Source: Rhizoclosmatium globosum (lineage: Eukaryota; Chytridiomycota; Chytridiomycetes; Chytridiales; Chytriomycetaceae). From it: a stretch of 45,763 nucleotides of DNA. The first letter of the stretch is position 1. Every line of letters starts with the position of its first letter. Below, piece after piece: positions 19,837 to 30,727 of the stretch. The stretch lies in the NCBI GenBank assembly GCA_002104985.1, contig MCGO01000264.1:1-45763 (forward strand), given 5' to 3'. Both the position numbers and the translations under genes were made by a program. The notes under the pieces were generated by a model. That model saw only the letters and a list, made by a program, of their open reading frames with translations, ran no database searches and was not told the DNA's origin.

Positions 19837-20305
19837 ATTAGAAGAATTGAATTTTATTGGAGCCATAATAAAAATTAAGCGTTACATGAAAATAATGGGC
19901 TCAGGAATGTTAGCATGTTTTGTTGGATGAGAGGGAGGGGAGGAAGGGTGAGTTGTGTTAACTTATTGTTTGGGTCAGGGATACATCAATTACTGAGTAT
20001 GTTAAGACAATACACTCAATGTCAACCAGAGCAAGACAACATACTCCTCATTACTCATATTACTCATCTGCCAGACTTTACAAGTAACCCTGTTTTGATC
20101 CAAATCTAACAGCCACCTGACTCTTCGAAGGTGCTGCAAACGCTGCCTACTATTTGTCCACTTATTACACTACCAGAATCTTTACGTCTGTGGCACTCAA
20201 CCAAATCAGTGTAGAAGTACTACCTCCTCCCTCACGAGTCACAACCTTGTGCACCTTTTGCACCACACTTGGATAACCAATCTACTTACGTGATCCACCG
20301 CCCAA
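19837..20305. other. Spacer without recognised gene
   Basis: About 470 bp. Near its start is a CATAATAAAAATTAAG sequence that probably carries the polyadenylation signal of the preceding gene. A 64-codon plus-strand frame at 19915-20109 shows no recognisable features. The remainder presumably includes the promoter of the next ORF. Confidence 0.35.
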
Positions 20306-20920
20306 ATGGAGCCTTCTACATCAAACCAACTCTTTACAATCACCCTCTCTCCACCACGTCTTACCCTCAAGGACGGATACCTTACTGCCACCACTCCACT
20401 CCAGCCACAAAGTGACCTCGCCAATTCAAGCACAACGTTAATCCTCCGTCTATTCCAATCAACAAAAGCACATCCCCATCGCCTCATACACATCCTCGCC
20501 GGAATGCTATTCACTCCCTCTGCACCAAAGCCGTTCGGCGGTCCACGGCGGAAACCAGGATACATCCGGTACAAAGGCACAACCTCACAAAGTCTCCTCG
20601 AATTCATCGTCTCGGAATCGTTGCCGCGACGGAACCGGTTCACGGCTGTCGAGTTTGTTGTGGCGTGTGTGAATAGGGTTTTGGAGATGCAGTGTTTTGG
20701 GGGTGCGAAAGAGGCGTTGGATGATTTGTTTATGAGGGGACGGATGAGGGCTGGGCATGTTGTGAGTGGTGGTGGTGGTGGTGTTGGGGATGGGATTCCG
20801 GCACAGTTCCGGCATGTTGAGGAAGGGCGGGGGAAGGTTGAAGGTGGAGTTGAGTTTACACCGAGGAGGAGGAGTGTGAGGGAGGAATGGTATGATGATG
20901 GGATGGTTCTGAAGGAGTGA
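20306..20920 (+). CDS. Unrecognised 204-aa protein
   Basis: An intronless ORF starting MEPSTSNQLFTITLSPPRL with a plausible globular core (LIHILAGMLFTP, FVVACVNRVLEMQCFGGAKE), a glycine run and an acidic/basic C-terminus ending MVLKE. The opposite strand also carries a long open frame (20931-20239). The plus frame is preferred because it has a balanced composition and hydrophobic core segments, while the minus frame is rich in Thr, Pro, Arg and Ser. No domain was recognised and no membrane or signal segment is seen. The following gene is on the same strand 22 bp downstream of the stop. Confidence 0.45.
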   Translation: MEPSTSNQLFTITLSPPRLTLKDGYLTATTPLQPQSDLANSSTTLILRLFQSTKAHPHRLIHILAGMLFTPSAPKPFGGPRRKPGYIRYKGTTSQSLLEFIVSESLPRRNRFTAVEFVVACVNRVLEMQCFGGAKEALDDLFMRGRMRAGHVVSGGGGGVGDGIPAQFRHVEEGRGKVEGGVEFTPRRRSVREEWYDDGMVLKE

Positions 20921-20942
20921 AAGAAGGTCAAGCCACAAAGAT

Positions 20943-21566
20943 ATGAGGGTGCGAATCAACCAGAAACAGAGTACAACTTTCGCTATCTGTAAATATTTCG
21001 ACGCTGACGTCATTTCCACAACAACCAAGGTTGTTAACCCCGCCAAGAAGCTGAAATTCTCCGATGAAACCGGAGGCTCACGAATCTTTTTTGCACTTTT
21101 TCGTCATCAAGGGGGCACCGTTTTGCACTTGAAGGAAAATTTCCTCAAACAACAGGACATCAGAATGTGTTCCAGCCTGAGTCTCATTGACCAAGTGGTT
21201 CCTTCTCGGCCTGCTTCAGCATTGGAAAATACTAGGAAACGAACGTATTCCGCACCTGCTACTTCAAGTTTGCCTGAATTGGACAGTAACAAACGACGCC
21301 ACGTGGATTGTCCACTTGATACCACTACTACTCTGATTCCTTTGGTGCTTCCGCCAAGTGTCATTCCAGTTCCGCCACGGATAGAACAGAACAATGACTA
21401 CATTGAGGGCGGTGATTCGTTTGAAATGTGCGCCACGCCTTTGCTCCTTCCATCAAGCATATTGCCTCCGATATGGTCAGTTGAAGAAGCTGTTGCGCAG
21501 TTGTTGGAGACAATGAAGGCGAGGATACGGGAGAAGAGTCGAAAGGAAGCGCCTGGTAACGCTTAA
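20943..21566 (+). CDS. Unrecognised 207-aa protein
   Basis: The open frame starts at 20943. An internal ATG at 21165 (MCSSLSLIDQVVPSRPAS) is an alternative start that would give about 134 residues. The later part resembles a disordered regulatory protein: basic RKRTYSAPATSS and NKRRH patches, a proline-rich middle and a C-terminal helix (VEEAVAQLLETMKARI) ending EAPGNA. The Ser/Pro patch RKRTYSAP looks like a possible 14-3-3 or basophilic kinase site, but this is inference. No known family was recognised. Confidence 0.4.
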   Translation: MRVRINQKQSTTFAICKYFDADVISTTTKVVNPAKKLKFSDETGGSRIFFALFRHQGGTVLHLKENFLKQQDIRMCSSLSLIDQVVPSRPASALENTRKRTYSAPATSSLPELDSNKRRHVDCPLDTTTTLIPLVLPPSVIPVPPRIEQNNDYIEGGDSFEMCATPLLLPSSILPPIWSVEEAVAQLLETMKARIREKSRKEAPGNA

Positions 21567-21952
21567 AAGTGTTAATGTTTTTGAAATGATAGGTTGCATT
21601 GATTGAATAGATTGAATTGTACAGTATGTCTACTACATTGCGTTTATTTGTGAAGTTGTATCACTGTGGAAAGGCGAATTAGCAGCTGTATGACATTTGA
21701 GGAAAGAGTGTGAAAGTTTTGTTTCGGAATATTTCGATTGAATCTGATGGATCTTCATCTGCCATTACTATGAATATGCTGTGATACTACTGATGCTGTT
21801 CTAATTTCTTCGATTTTTACTGCTACATCTTTACAACATAATTTACAAGGCCTTCATCATCCCAACGTGCAAAATGCAAAATATATAACAATTCCAAAAC
21901 AACTCCGTTCTTCCTTCCAGCAGCAAGAGTCAAAACCACATTCAATGAACAA
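21567..21952. other. Convergent 3' spacer
   Basis: About 385 bp between the plus-strand ORF and the minus-strand WOPR gene. AT-rich. No gene was seen, and it presumably holds both 3' UTRs. Confidence 0.4.
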
Positions 21953-22797
21953 TCAGTCTGTCTTGAATAAACTGAATCCAGTCACACGTTTCTCATACTG
22001 CAAATCAAAACTCGATGGTAACTGCAAGGGAGACATATTCTCCCTCCTTCTTCTTCTACGTCGCCTGCGTCTCGTTTCATAGTCATCATAATCACTATCG
22101 CTGTCACTCCCCAAATCCGACGACGCCGTCGAGAGGGAATCTTCATCTTGATACAGTGGTATCATACTCGGAGGCAGGGATATCAATTCGGCTTGGTGTT
22201 TCAGTGTTTCCAAGAGGTCCTGAAACTCTGGCATTTCGGATGGGGGGTACAGGAAGCCACTTTTTCTCTCTGTGGGTCGTTCTTTTTGATACAAATGTAG
22301 GATGTCTTGAGGTGTGAAGTAGGATATGATGTGATATCGAGTGCCTGATGAGGCTGTTAAGGTGATTGTGCGCTTTGCGAGGCCGTTTTGTTCCACGAGA
22401 CGAGTTCCTGGACGAAGATTGAATTGGTTTCCACGATTTGGAGAAGGTTGGGATGTAGGTTGTGATTGATGTTGGGGAATTTGTTCCACTTCTCTGAAAA
22501 TGGGTGGATTAATTGTTGAGACAAATTACTGAGCTGAGATAGTATACCTAGCGAGAAGGAAGCGTCCAATTGACTTTGAAGGAGACCACATGCGAGAGTC
22601 CTTGGTGAATTAAATTGAGTGAAAGGAGTCATGATGAACTTTCGGCAAGCCTCCTTTACCTTCCATCCTGGCACACTTTCAGCAGAGAGTACCACCACAC
22701 TCCACTTCTTATTTGGCAGTTTAATGATGTAAGAGGTAGTTTTCCAGTATCCACTGCTTCAGCCACGATCGAAGCGTCAATTGGGTCTTTGATGAAC
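21953..22797 (-). CDS. WOPR-domain (Gti1/Pac2-like) regulator, 5' end unresolved
   Basis: WOPR proteins are fungal DNA-binding regulators of morphology and development. Minus-strand exons 22797-22660, 22600-22548 and 22493-21953 are joined by introns 22659-22601 and 22547-22494. Recognisable family pieces are FIKDPIDASIVAEAVDTGKL (like the GYI..DA..IFEA..G.L start of WOPR box A), then GWK/DSRMWSPSKSIGRFLLAR across the splice (consensus RWTDGR.WSPSR..G.FLLYRE), then box B NGLAKRTITLTASSGT and YHIISYFTPQDIL. Between the first two pieces the frame shifts by one base. The C-terminus is acidic, followed by a run of about ten arginines. The true start is upstream and not determined. A 73-codon frame at 23098-22877 may be its first exon. 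Confidence 0.75.
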
Positions 22798-23334
22798 CTG
22801 GGTTGTTACAAGAACCAAGCATTAGCTGCGATCACACCGCATTTAATGTGATGTAGCTAACCCAAACAACGTCTCTCTATGCATTGTAGTTGATGGATCC
22901 ACGGTAGGACAGGATCGAAACGTGGCTTGGCGTCAGGGATAACAGAGGTTCGAGGAGTCCACTCGCACTTCCATCCACTACTACTTTGTCCATACTACAC
23001 AACGTTGTCTTTGAATCCCACCCGTTGGCGTAGAGGACATAGCATTGTGCTGGTCCTTCCATAATCGTGATATCTTGTTGCACGGGCACGGGCGGCACCG
23101 ATGAAGGGAAATTTTCTCAAACAATTTTCCGAAATCGGAGGGGGCATTTGGAGTTGGGCCCCCAACCTCATAGTTTAAGTATCATGCTTGAATCGACTGT
23201 ATTTATTATATTGCTTTTTTCTACTTCTGGTAGTGACTCTTTCTTACTGCGGATAATTTCATTCGTGCAATCTCCAACTCCCGTTCCATCTTTAAAACTG
23301 AAACACGGGCGTCGAATTCCATTACTTTGGCTCT

Positions 23335-26300
23335 TAACTATTCGTTGTTGTTGATGGTGGAGGGTGGATGTCTTCCGCTGTTATGATAGGAAGATTGTTG
23401 ATGAAATCGTCGACTGCAGCCAACACAGCTTTCCCTGCCGCTTTCAAAGCAACTTGAACTCGCTGCTTGGATTTGTGATGCCTGAAGTTGCTGAAGCAGT
23501 AAGTGGGCTGTTGCTGCGGATATGATTTGCAGACACAATCATGGCATCGTGAGTGGTTTCTCCAGCCTCGTTCGATTGCTCACTCGAGATTTTACAGAGC
23601 TCTGTTGTTGCTGCGGCAACCTAAATTGTGTTGAATTGGTGAGTTCAGTTGCACGGCTCCAACCACGATCCACTCACCTGTTTCGCAGCTGATATCAAAC
23701 CTTGCGTCCAAGTCCCGTCAGAGAAATAATGCTGTTTGGTTGCTGATTCGACATGCTGTACTTTATTTGAAGAACGTTCGACTTGAACTCTGGAGGCCCA
23801 ATGAATCAAGTTGGAGACTGCAGCAGTAATAGCTTTTACTGAACCCGAAGTGAAGGTTTCATCAAAATCGGGAAGATTCAGAATCGACGGCTTTCCAATG
23901 GGAGGAGCTGGCAAATTATTCGCGGCAGTTTTGATGTTCAGTTGCATGATGAGGAACTGGTGCTCAGTTGGGTAAACAACTTCTGTAACAGTGTCAATTT
24001 CGGCAATGTCTTTCGAGTGTGCAAGAGAATCTTCGTCTATCGTCGCGAGTGTCTGTTCCGAGTCGGTTGCAACAAGCTGAGCCTCCGCATCTGAAGTCGC
24101 TCCTCTGATTTCAAGCGAAACACCATATCTTTGATGGACTGGTTCTTCTTCAGATGTTTTTAGCTCCTGATGTTCCTGATGTTCTTCCTCGTCCCTGCCT
24201 TCTTGAACCGTTTTCTCATGAACTTGGAGATGTTCGAGGAAAGCTTCCTTCTCATTCACTTCATCAACCTCCAGATTCGATATGCATGAATCAATTTCAT
24301 CTGCGCACTCAGCGGAATCATGTTTCGACTCGATATCATCTATGAGCATCTCAGCCATATCAGGGTCATCATTAACTACATCAACTATACTGGAAAAATC
24401 TTCACACAATCCTCTTCTCTACTCTGCTCCAAAGAGCTCACTGAAATCTCGTCCAAATCAACAGGTTCAGACTCAACGTCAGACCGAACCTCCAAACTCG
24501 GTTCAACAAACCCAGATACTTGACGTACACGAAGTATCAACTTCTCAACGACTTCATGATTCCCCAATCCACAGCAAATATCCGCAAACGCGTCAAACAC
24601 TCCTTTGTGTGAACAACGGGTGCTAAAAGCGTCGTAACAGGTAAAATGTGTGAAGCGGACGGTGTGACGAGGGTAACGAAACGCGCAAGTTCTTTGAGTT
24701 CTTCGGTTTCGGGGGTTTGTGGAGTTAAAGCGAGGCTGATTGATTCAGCTGTTGGTTGGAGGTGTGGAGTTTGGAGCGATTCGAGGAGGGTTTTTGTTTC
24801 TGAGAGGTGGGTTGGTGCGATGTTGAGGAGAGTGGTGAGGTGTGGGATAGGTTGGATTCACTGGATGTCGCGGTTGTTATGATTCTTGCGAGGGTAATCA
24901 AGAGGGTTGCAGTGTTCATGGAAGTGGTCGCGGAAGGAAGGTTTCTGAGTTGGGTGATTGTGGATTGGATGAGGGTGAAGTTTGGGTTGTTTTGGGAGTG
25001 AGTAGCTGTGAGATAAAGATATCCTTGAATAAAGCTGGATATTTCATCGGCCTCTGTTGTAGTGTATGATATGTAAATATCGTCTTGGAAAACGAGGGTT
25101 AAGGTTGTTGTTGTCGCGGACCATCGGATTAAACTTGATAGCAGGTGGACGTATTCTCGGGAATGTGTTGTTTGGTTGAGACATATTATGGACGTCTTGG
25201 AGATGCCGAGAAGAAAATGCTGCGCATTCGATTTCTTTGTATACGTGAGTTCTTGGACTTTGTAGAATGTAACACCATGATATTCCAGGGAACTATTTGA
25301 CTATTCAATAAAAGAAAAGCTTTGGAATGAAATGCATACCGAACTAATCGAATAAACTGTCTCATAGCCGTCACAGCAGAGAGGCCATGTAACTTTCCAT
25401 GAGCCATCAATATTCGTTTTGCAATGTCTCTTTGCTTGACGTGCTCCTGAGGAACGAGTTCCGAGAGACTGTAATCATTCCGTCAGACTGAAATGATAAA
25501 TTACAAAAAACCATACTTTAAAACTCGAGCAGTATGAACATCAGGCTCATGATTTCCCAAGTGACACTGCAAAATCAGGCCCGCAAATGCGATGGCTTCG
25601 TCAACTGTACAAAGAGTTCTTCCAGATAAAATCGAATGTTTGGATTCGTGATAGAGGCGAGACAAGTTTGCCGTTGTGATTGGCGCGTTCGGATAAAAGT
25701 AGAGTTTTTGAGAAAGTGTGACGGTGAGAGGGTCTGACAGGCCTTGTGCTCGGAGTTGGAGGGTTGGGTTGAGCCAGGTTTCTATTAATGATAAAGATTA
25801 AATTGTATTTGTTCGAGAGGGTGGATACCTTGATGAAATGCTTCCTTAGAAATCGGTTTCAGTGCAAATTTTGACCGGGTTGCAGATGTGTTTGATGAAG
25901 GGGTAGTTGTTGTGAAAGAGTACTCCTCGTAGTTCGAGATACCTTTTTCCAAGACGTTACTTTGGTCTCTCTACAATATCAAATATAAACCTAGTTTATC
26001 GCACGCTTGTTGAACGAGATCTTTTACAGAATGAGACTGTTCAATTGAGATAACTTGGGTTGAACTGCCAAGTAACGACACACAAAGTGAAGCAGTTGAT
26101 GGAGCCAAGTGGAAAAAGTCTCCTGATTTCGGTGTTTGAGACGAAATAGAACCTTTGGCAGAAGACGGGTGGAAGATCACCTTGTTTCACAGAGTAAAAC
26201 GCGAGGGAACGAGATGAGTCCAAGAATGTTGATGAGGAAGGATCAAATATCCCAAGTTTCGCTTTTGTATTAGGTGCGAGTGTACGTATGATCGACGAGA

Positions 26301-26456
26301 TTGGCGTTGAAGCATTCAGCTAAGTTGAATAGTAGCAAGAGGGATGGATATTCAGTAAATATCGATATCTGAGGCTGCTGAACCAACCTGCACAGTTCGA
26401 ATGGTTTTCTCGGCTGGAAACTGCAACTTTAAGCTGATAGTCTCTTGGGAACTCAT
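23335..26456 (-). CDS. Compact talin-like protein (FERM head, short rod, I/LWEQ)
   Basis: A multi-exon gene starting MSSQETISLKLQFPAEKT at 26456. The N-terminus matches the talin F0 fold (ISLKLQF..TIRTVQ, later KLGIFDPSSSTFLDSSRSL). F1 follows (VISIEQSHSVKDLVQQACDK), then F2 (LYFYPNAPITTANLSRLYHE, DEAIAFAGLILQCHLG, LVPQEHVKQRDIAKRILMAH). F3 has GVTFYKVQELTYTKK, HFLLGISKTSIICL and SSLIRWSATTTTLTLVF. After F3 come only a few helices (about 25030-24520), an acidic linker of about 130 residues, and a C-terminal I/LWEQ-like actin-binding module (DGTWTQGLISAAKQ, spliced to VAAATTELCK, and ALKAAGKAVLAAVDDF). The total is about 950 residues, against roughly 2,500 in animal or amoebal talins. It should link membranes to actin. 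Some exon joins remain uncertain and at least one one-base break is present. Confidence 0.8.
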
Positions 26457-26492
26457 AAGAGATTTTCACTACACTTTAATTAAATATTAAAA

Positions 26493-27049
26493 ATGCTTGG
26501 CCACCAATGTCAATGCTACCCCCTCGTCTTGTCCCTCCAAGCTCGAAACAGTGAACTTGAAATTCGTGTCGCTAATGCTTTGGCTGACATCAACAAACTG
26601 AGGGTTCTTCTCCACGGACCTCGAATCACAGACAGACAAGATGCTTTGCTGCTTACTCCAACTAGACTTTCGAGGCATGAATCTGCCAATGTATCGCTTG
26701 AGTCGCTTCCTGATGTTATCCTTGATCTAATTGCATCGATGGTGGCTCCATTATCTCCCTTTGTCACGCGGTTCCATACTACAAGTACATATCAAAGGCA
26801 ATGTACGATATTGTCTTAGTAGATGAATCACCGTGTCAATTGATTCCGCAACATTTTTGGCCTGAATTCTTGTTTCCGACAGAGCTAACAGGTTTCCGAA
26901 CTAGTCATTTGGTCTACATAACTTACATTCGCATAATTAGGAGGCATGGTTTTTCTCTTTTGCTTTTGGTGTTCGTTTTGGGTTTGGTGTTGTGAGGGTA
27001 GAACATCAACTTCACGATAAAATGAGTTCGATTTGATGCTGAACAAACT
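26493..27049 (+). pseudogene. F-box gene, truncated left paralogue
   Basis: The ATG at 26493 gives MLGHQCQCYPLVL followed by LQARNSELEIRVANALADIN, nearly identical to the gene at 41163. The F-box starts LESLPDVILDLI, loses frame at about 26740, and continues in another frame as SLCHAVPYYKYISKAMYDI and later WPEFLFPTEL. The similarity fades after RRHGFSL, and the LTR retrotransposon begins at 27050. It is therefore a decayed tandem paralogue whose 3' half is missing. It starts only 37 bp from the divergent talin-like gene. Confidence 0.7.
27046..27049 (+). repeat. Target-site duplication, left
   Basis: AACT immediately before the 5' LTR matches AACT (41159-41162) immediately after the 3' LTR. 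Confidence 0.7.
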
Positions 27050-28087
27050 TGTAACGTGTGCAGGCGCACGTTCTGGGGTTTGGTTCGGACTTGGACTTGA
27101 CACGTTTTCTTTATATATTTTTGGAATTTTAGTTTGGGGATTTAAGATTAGAACGGTGTCTATTATTGGAATAAAAAGTTGTTGCGAATTGAAAGGCGAG
27201 CGAGTCGATCAAGGTCGCCCAGAGCGAGACGGACCTCGAGCGAGCGACGGCGTCGACGTGTAACAGACGGGCGTGGCCGCTCTTAGGGAGACGCCACCAT
27301 AGGCCGGTTTCACGGTAGACGCGCCGGAGCGAGTACTCTGGATCAGCGAGACACAAGTCACCTCGACCGAAGGGAAAGGCCGAGTTAGGGAGTCCGATGC
27401 CGGATTAGCGAACTACAGGTTAGCGAACCAAAGGAGGTAGCAGGGGACGAATCGAAGAGAGGAGTGGGCTACCTCTGGACTGAACGAGTAGGCTGGATGT
27501 GTGGGGTACGTGTGCATGGCGGGGGCTGGGGCTAGCGTGTGTGGAGCACCCCAGGTTCCTCCGGCCACGGAGCACGTGCCTTGCCATGGGTTGTAGGCTT
27601 GAACGCTGACCCATGGATCTGTTGCACAGAGGAAGCGGTGGAAAGCCAGCGGCGACTGGAACTATCAGCGTAGACTCCACACTATGGACATAAGGGCTAT
27701 GGTGGCGCACCGAGGCGTTCAGGAATGTTAGCGAAGTCGGGTCTCTCGGGGGTAACGGATCTTGCCTCGGGAGTAACAAGCGGATGAGCGGAGTGGATGA
27801 TGTAACGGTAACGGACTACTGGAACATTAGGAGGGAGTGGTAGAGCGTAGCGATGTGTTATTTCTTTTATTGTTCTTTATTTACGTCAGCCTGGGATTAG
27901 TGTCTTAGCGAGCGAAGACCTTGGGTCTTTCAGACAGTACCTGGAATCATTGGAGCCACGGAGGAGGGACCAGGGTACTGATTCGTACCGTGCTTTTTGG
28001 CAAGTAAGCGTAGACCTAGGAGCGAGTGTTGTAGGATGGTAGCGAGGATTGAAACCTGGAAAGGGGAAGCAACCCTTACTTGTTACA
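27050..28087 (+). repeat. 5' LTR
   Basis: Begins TGTAACGTG and ends CTTGTTACA, so its ends form a short inverted repeat TGTAAC/GTTACA. It contains a TATA-like TTATATAT (27111) and GGAATAAAAAG (27169), a candidate polyadenylation signal. It is GC-rich internally. Confidence 0.92.
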
Positions 28088-28090
28088 GAA

Positions 28091-28103
28091 TGGGGGCCCA
28101 ACG
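28091..28103 (+). other. Putative primer-binding site
   Basis: TGGGGGCCCAACG starts three bases after the 5' LTR. The TGG start complements a tRNA 3' CCA end, as expected for reverse-transcription priming. The tRNA was not identified. Confidence 0.65.
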
Positions 28104-28446
28104 TAAAAGCGACAACCTAGAGTTGTGAGTGAGATTGACCACACGGGAATGTGTGTAGTACCATGTATTAGACATGAGACTCCATGTAGTTTAAAACATG
28201 AGGCCTCTCTTAGTGAGAGCTGAACTAGTTTATTGGAGAAGCTATGTATAAATAAACAATTTAAAATCGAAGTAAAAGGATGTACTTTGTTTAAAGTTGG
28301 ACTTATTTAGTTGGAATGGATTTTTGGGTTCAACGGCATGAACAAATAACAAAACATGATATCACTTAGATGACTGCGTGGCCATAAGTGATGTGAAAAT
28401 CGATTTCCGAATTTGGATTCGCGGATACATTCTGGAAACTCAGCGA

Positions 28447-28809
28447 ATGACGAAGACGTTGACCTTGTCATCCTTGACAGAGGCCGAGAAAGCAGTAGCT
28501 TGTCCGAGGGATTGTGACAAACAAACCGGAGTCGTCGATGAGTCCCTCACACCGGAACAACAGGAGCTGTTGGGAACACTACAATACTTTCGTGGAACTC
28601 GGATTCAAGACGATTTGATCCTGTATCAAGTACAGAGTACAAGATATGGATTTCCTACTTCGCCAAGCGAGTTTCTACAGAATGCTTTAGCATTGTACTG
28701 TGAACTATCAACACCAGATTTGGCAACGTTGGACGATTTACCAGAACTTGTTGACATCTCTGATGATACATCAATGCCAGACCTAGTTTCGGATAATGAG
28801 GACGATTAA
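28447..28809 (+). CDS. Retrotransposon accessory ORF (120 aa)
   Basis: A small acidic ORF in the leader between the primer-binding site and gag. It starts MTKTLTLSSLTEAEKAV, contains LTPEQQELLGTLQYFRGTRI and ends in a very acidic tail (MPDLVSDNEDD). No domain was recognised. Gypsy elements usually lack an ORF at this position, so it may be a captured or lineage-specific gene. The next short ORF (29014-29124, MSQTEEELIDYDFDDIED) is also acidic and may be the first exon of the following coiled-coil frame. Confidence 0.5.
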   Translation: MTKTLTLSSLTEAEKAVACPRDCDKQTGVVDESLTPEQQELLGTLQYFRGTRIQDDLILYQVQSTRYGFPTSPSEFLQNALALYCELSTPDLATLDDLPELVDISDDTSMPDLVSDNEDD

Positions 28810-29167
28810 GAAGTCCAGAACCGTAATGACGAGTATACACGTGTTGTTTGACGTGAGATGTGAAGCTAATAAAAGAACACTGACATGTTTTTTGCAAACC
28901 AACCAATCACAATCAACCTAAAGGGCACGTTCTCAGAATCACGTTCCTGATTTAGAAACTTTAAAAGACTTTCTTTCTTTTTGTTCAGTGCAAAACAAAA
29001 AACACCCTAAAAACATGAGCCAAACGGAAGAAGAGCTTATTGATTACGACTTTGACGACATTGAGGACAGTAGTGATCTCAAAACCAATAGTTTGTATAC
29101 TGTTGAGAAGGTACACGTTGAATAACTGTGATTAGAACTTGTTGAAACTCAAGGAAGCGCGTCCACT

Positions 29168-30361
29168 TTGGCATCTACGGCCGAGGACGAGATTGTGGAT
29201 GAACTCTCTCCCTTGCCAAGTGCAACCATGGTAATTGACGTTGACCAAGACAACTCCTTGGAAACGGCTGTCAAGAAACTTCACATGGGAGAACCGTTGG
29301 CAACGACTCCCGAAACCTACTTGCGTGCCAAGCTTACCGCTGTCCAAAACAATTTGATTGCGGTTCAAGACCAAGCGATTGAGACTGCGACTGAGCTTGA
29401 AACTGTCAAGAAAGATCGCGATTTGATTATGGAGCAACTTGACAAGACGGTTACCAAGTACACAGCTGCCAAGAATAAGGTTGTTGAATTGGAACACCGT
29501 TGCAAGCATTTGACTGGTCGTCGCGACCATCACAAAAAGCAATGCGATACTTTTCAGTTGCGCTTGAAGGAAGCCGAGGCCAAACTAACCGTGACTACAG
29601 GGTCGACTCCTCCCGAAGGAGCCGATGCTATGGTAAACAACGAGGAACATGTTTTCAGACTTAAAGAACAAATCGATTCTCTCAATGAACAGCTGACTAA
29701 CGCGTGGCGTAACGTCAATACTCTTCAAGAGGAATTGGATTATGCGAACCAAGCCAGTTGGATCCGTGCCCAAGGAAAGGATCAATCGGGAGCACCACCA
29801 ACGGATAGGGATGAAAGTAAGTTGACTTTATTTTGGGTTGAGTTGTGGAGCGTTGTTGTAGGAATTTCCAGATTTTTATATCTGCGTACCCAAGTTTCGA
29901 CTTGGAGGGGACTATATGATTATTCTAAGTCCTTCTTTCCTGTAGGAAAGACGTTCTTCTTGAAAAAGGCGAGAGAAGAAGAGCTCTCGAACCTTCAGAA
30001 AGTTGTGGCCGGAATTAATCTCCAATCGGGGATTACCGCATCTACGCCACTTACGAAAGACAATATCGGAATTGCGGCATTGACTGGAGCGCAGATCGGA
30101 GGTTATCTGGCCCAGCAAAAGGATTTCGGAAAAGCCAATCGAGCTCAAAAGAAAAATAACCGTAATAACCGTATGAGAGGTAATCGCTATGGACAGCGCG
30201 AATATGACGACCACAGAGGTGAGGTTGAAGGAAGAGGTGATCAAGGATTCATTCTCGAACAGGTGAATGGGATCCACGTCCCTCAAACCGCGGACGTCCA
30301 AATTACTCATCCTCTGGAGGAAGATATTCTCGCGAAAGGAACTAGCGAAGCCGATCCCACA
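29168..30361 (+). CDS. Retrotransposon coiled-coil protein (gag N-terminal region?)
   Basis: An open frame with a strong heptad-rich coiled coil (TATELETVKKDRDLIMEQL, KEQIDSLNEQLTNAWRN), interrupted by a likely 129-nt in-frame intron (29817-29945; GTAAGT donor, CTGTAG acceptor). It then continues KTFFLKKAREEELSNL and an Asn/Arg-rich stretch (KNNRNNRMRGNRYGQR). The start is uncertain: either ATG 29228 or splicing from the short upstream ORF at 29014. The frame stays open into gag, but the intervening stretch 30362-30723 looks like AT-rich noncoding or intronic sequence. Coiled-coil and RNA-binding character fit a structural role. Confidence 0.55.
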
Positions 30362-30727
30362 AGTGTAACTGAATTTGTTACTTTCATTATTTCTGAAGTA
30401 ATCCTTTATTCTTTGAAGTGTGTTGTTGAATCTACATCATTTAATGAGTTTAATCGAGTTTATTTGAATAATAATTGCTTGAAAATGACCCGAGATGAAG
30501 TTTTAAGAAGCGGTGGGAGGAGAGGTTGTATTTCAAAAAGATCCAAGAATCGGCTCCTCTTCAACTTGATAGTTGCTTCTATAATTAAACCGACGACCGG
30601 TATTTCGAGTATTGATGGCTGGTCCTCAACCTATCTTGTTCCCGTGAGTGTTATGATGTCCCTGTTATGGACACCCTTGATCGTTGGTGTCTTATGGATT
30701 TGGTTTAACAATACAACACCTAGAATC

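Noticed and set aside
20239..21046. Two long minus-strand frames opposite 20306-20920
   Set aside because: Their Thr/Pro/Arg/His-rich composition looks like an antisense shadow. The plus strand has hydrophobic core segments and a simple start-stop ORF, though this choice is only moderately secure.
27160..27180. TATTGGAA-like half-site in the LTR as a ninth palindrome copy
   Set aside because: Only one arm is present; there is no TTCCAATA arm at the required spacing.
27050..28087. GC-rich repeated block resembling rDNA spacer
   Set aside because: It is matched end to end at 40131-41158, with TG...CA ends, a target duplication, a primer-binding site and a polypurine tract, so it is an LTR.
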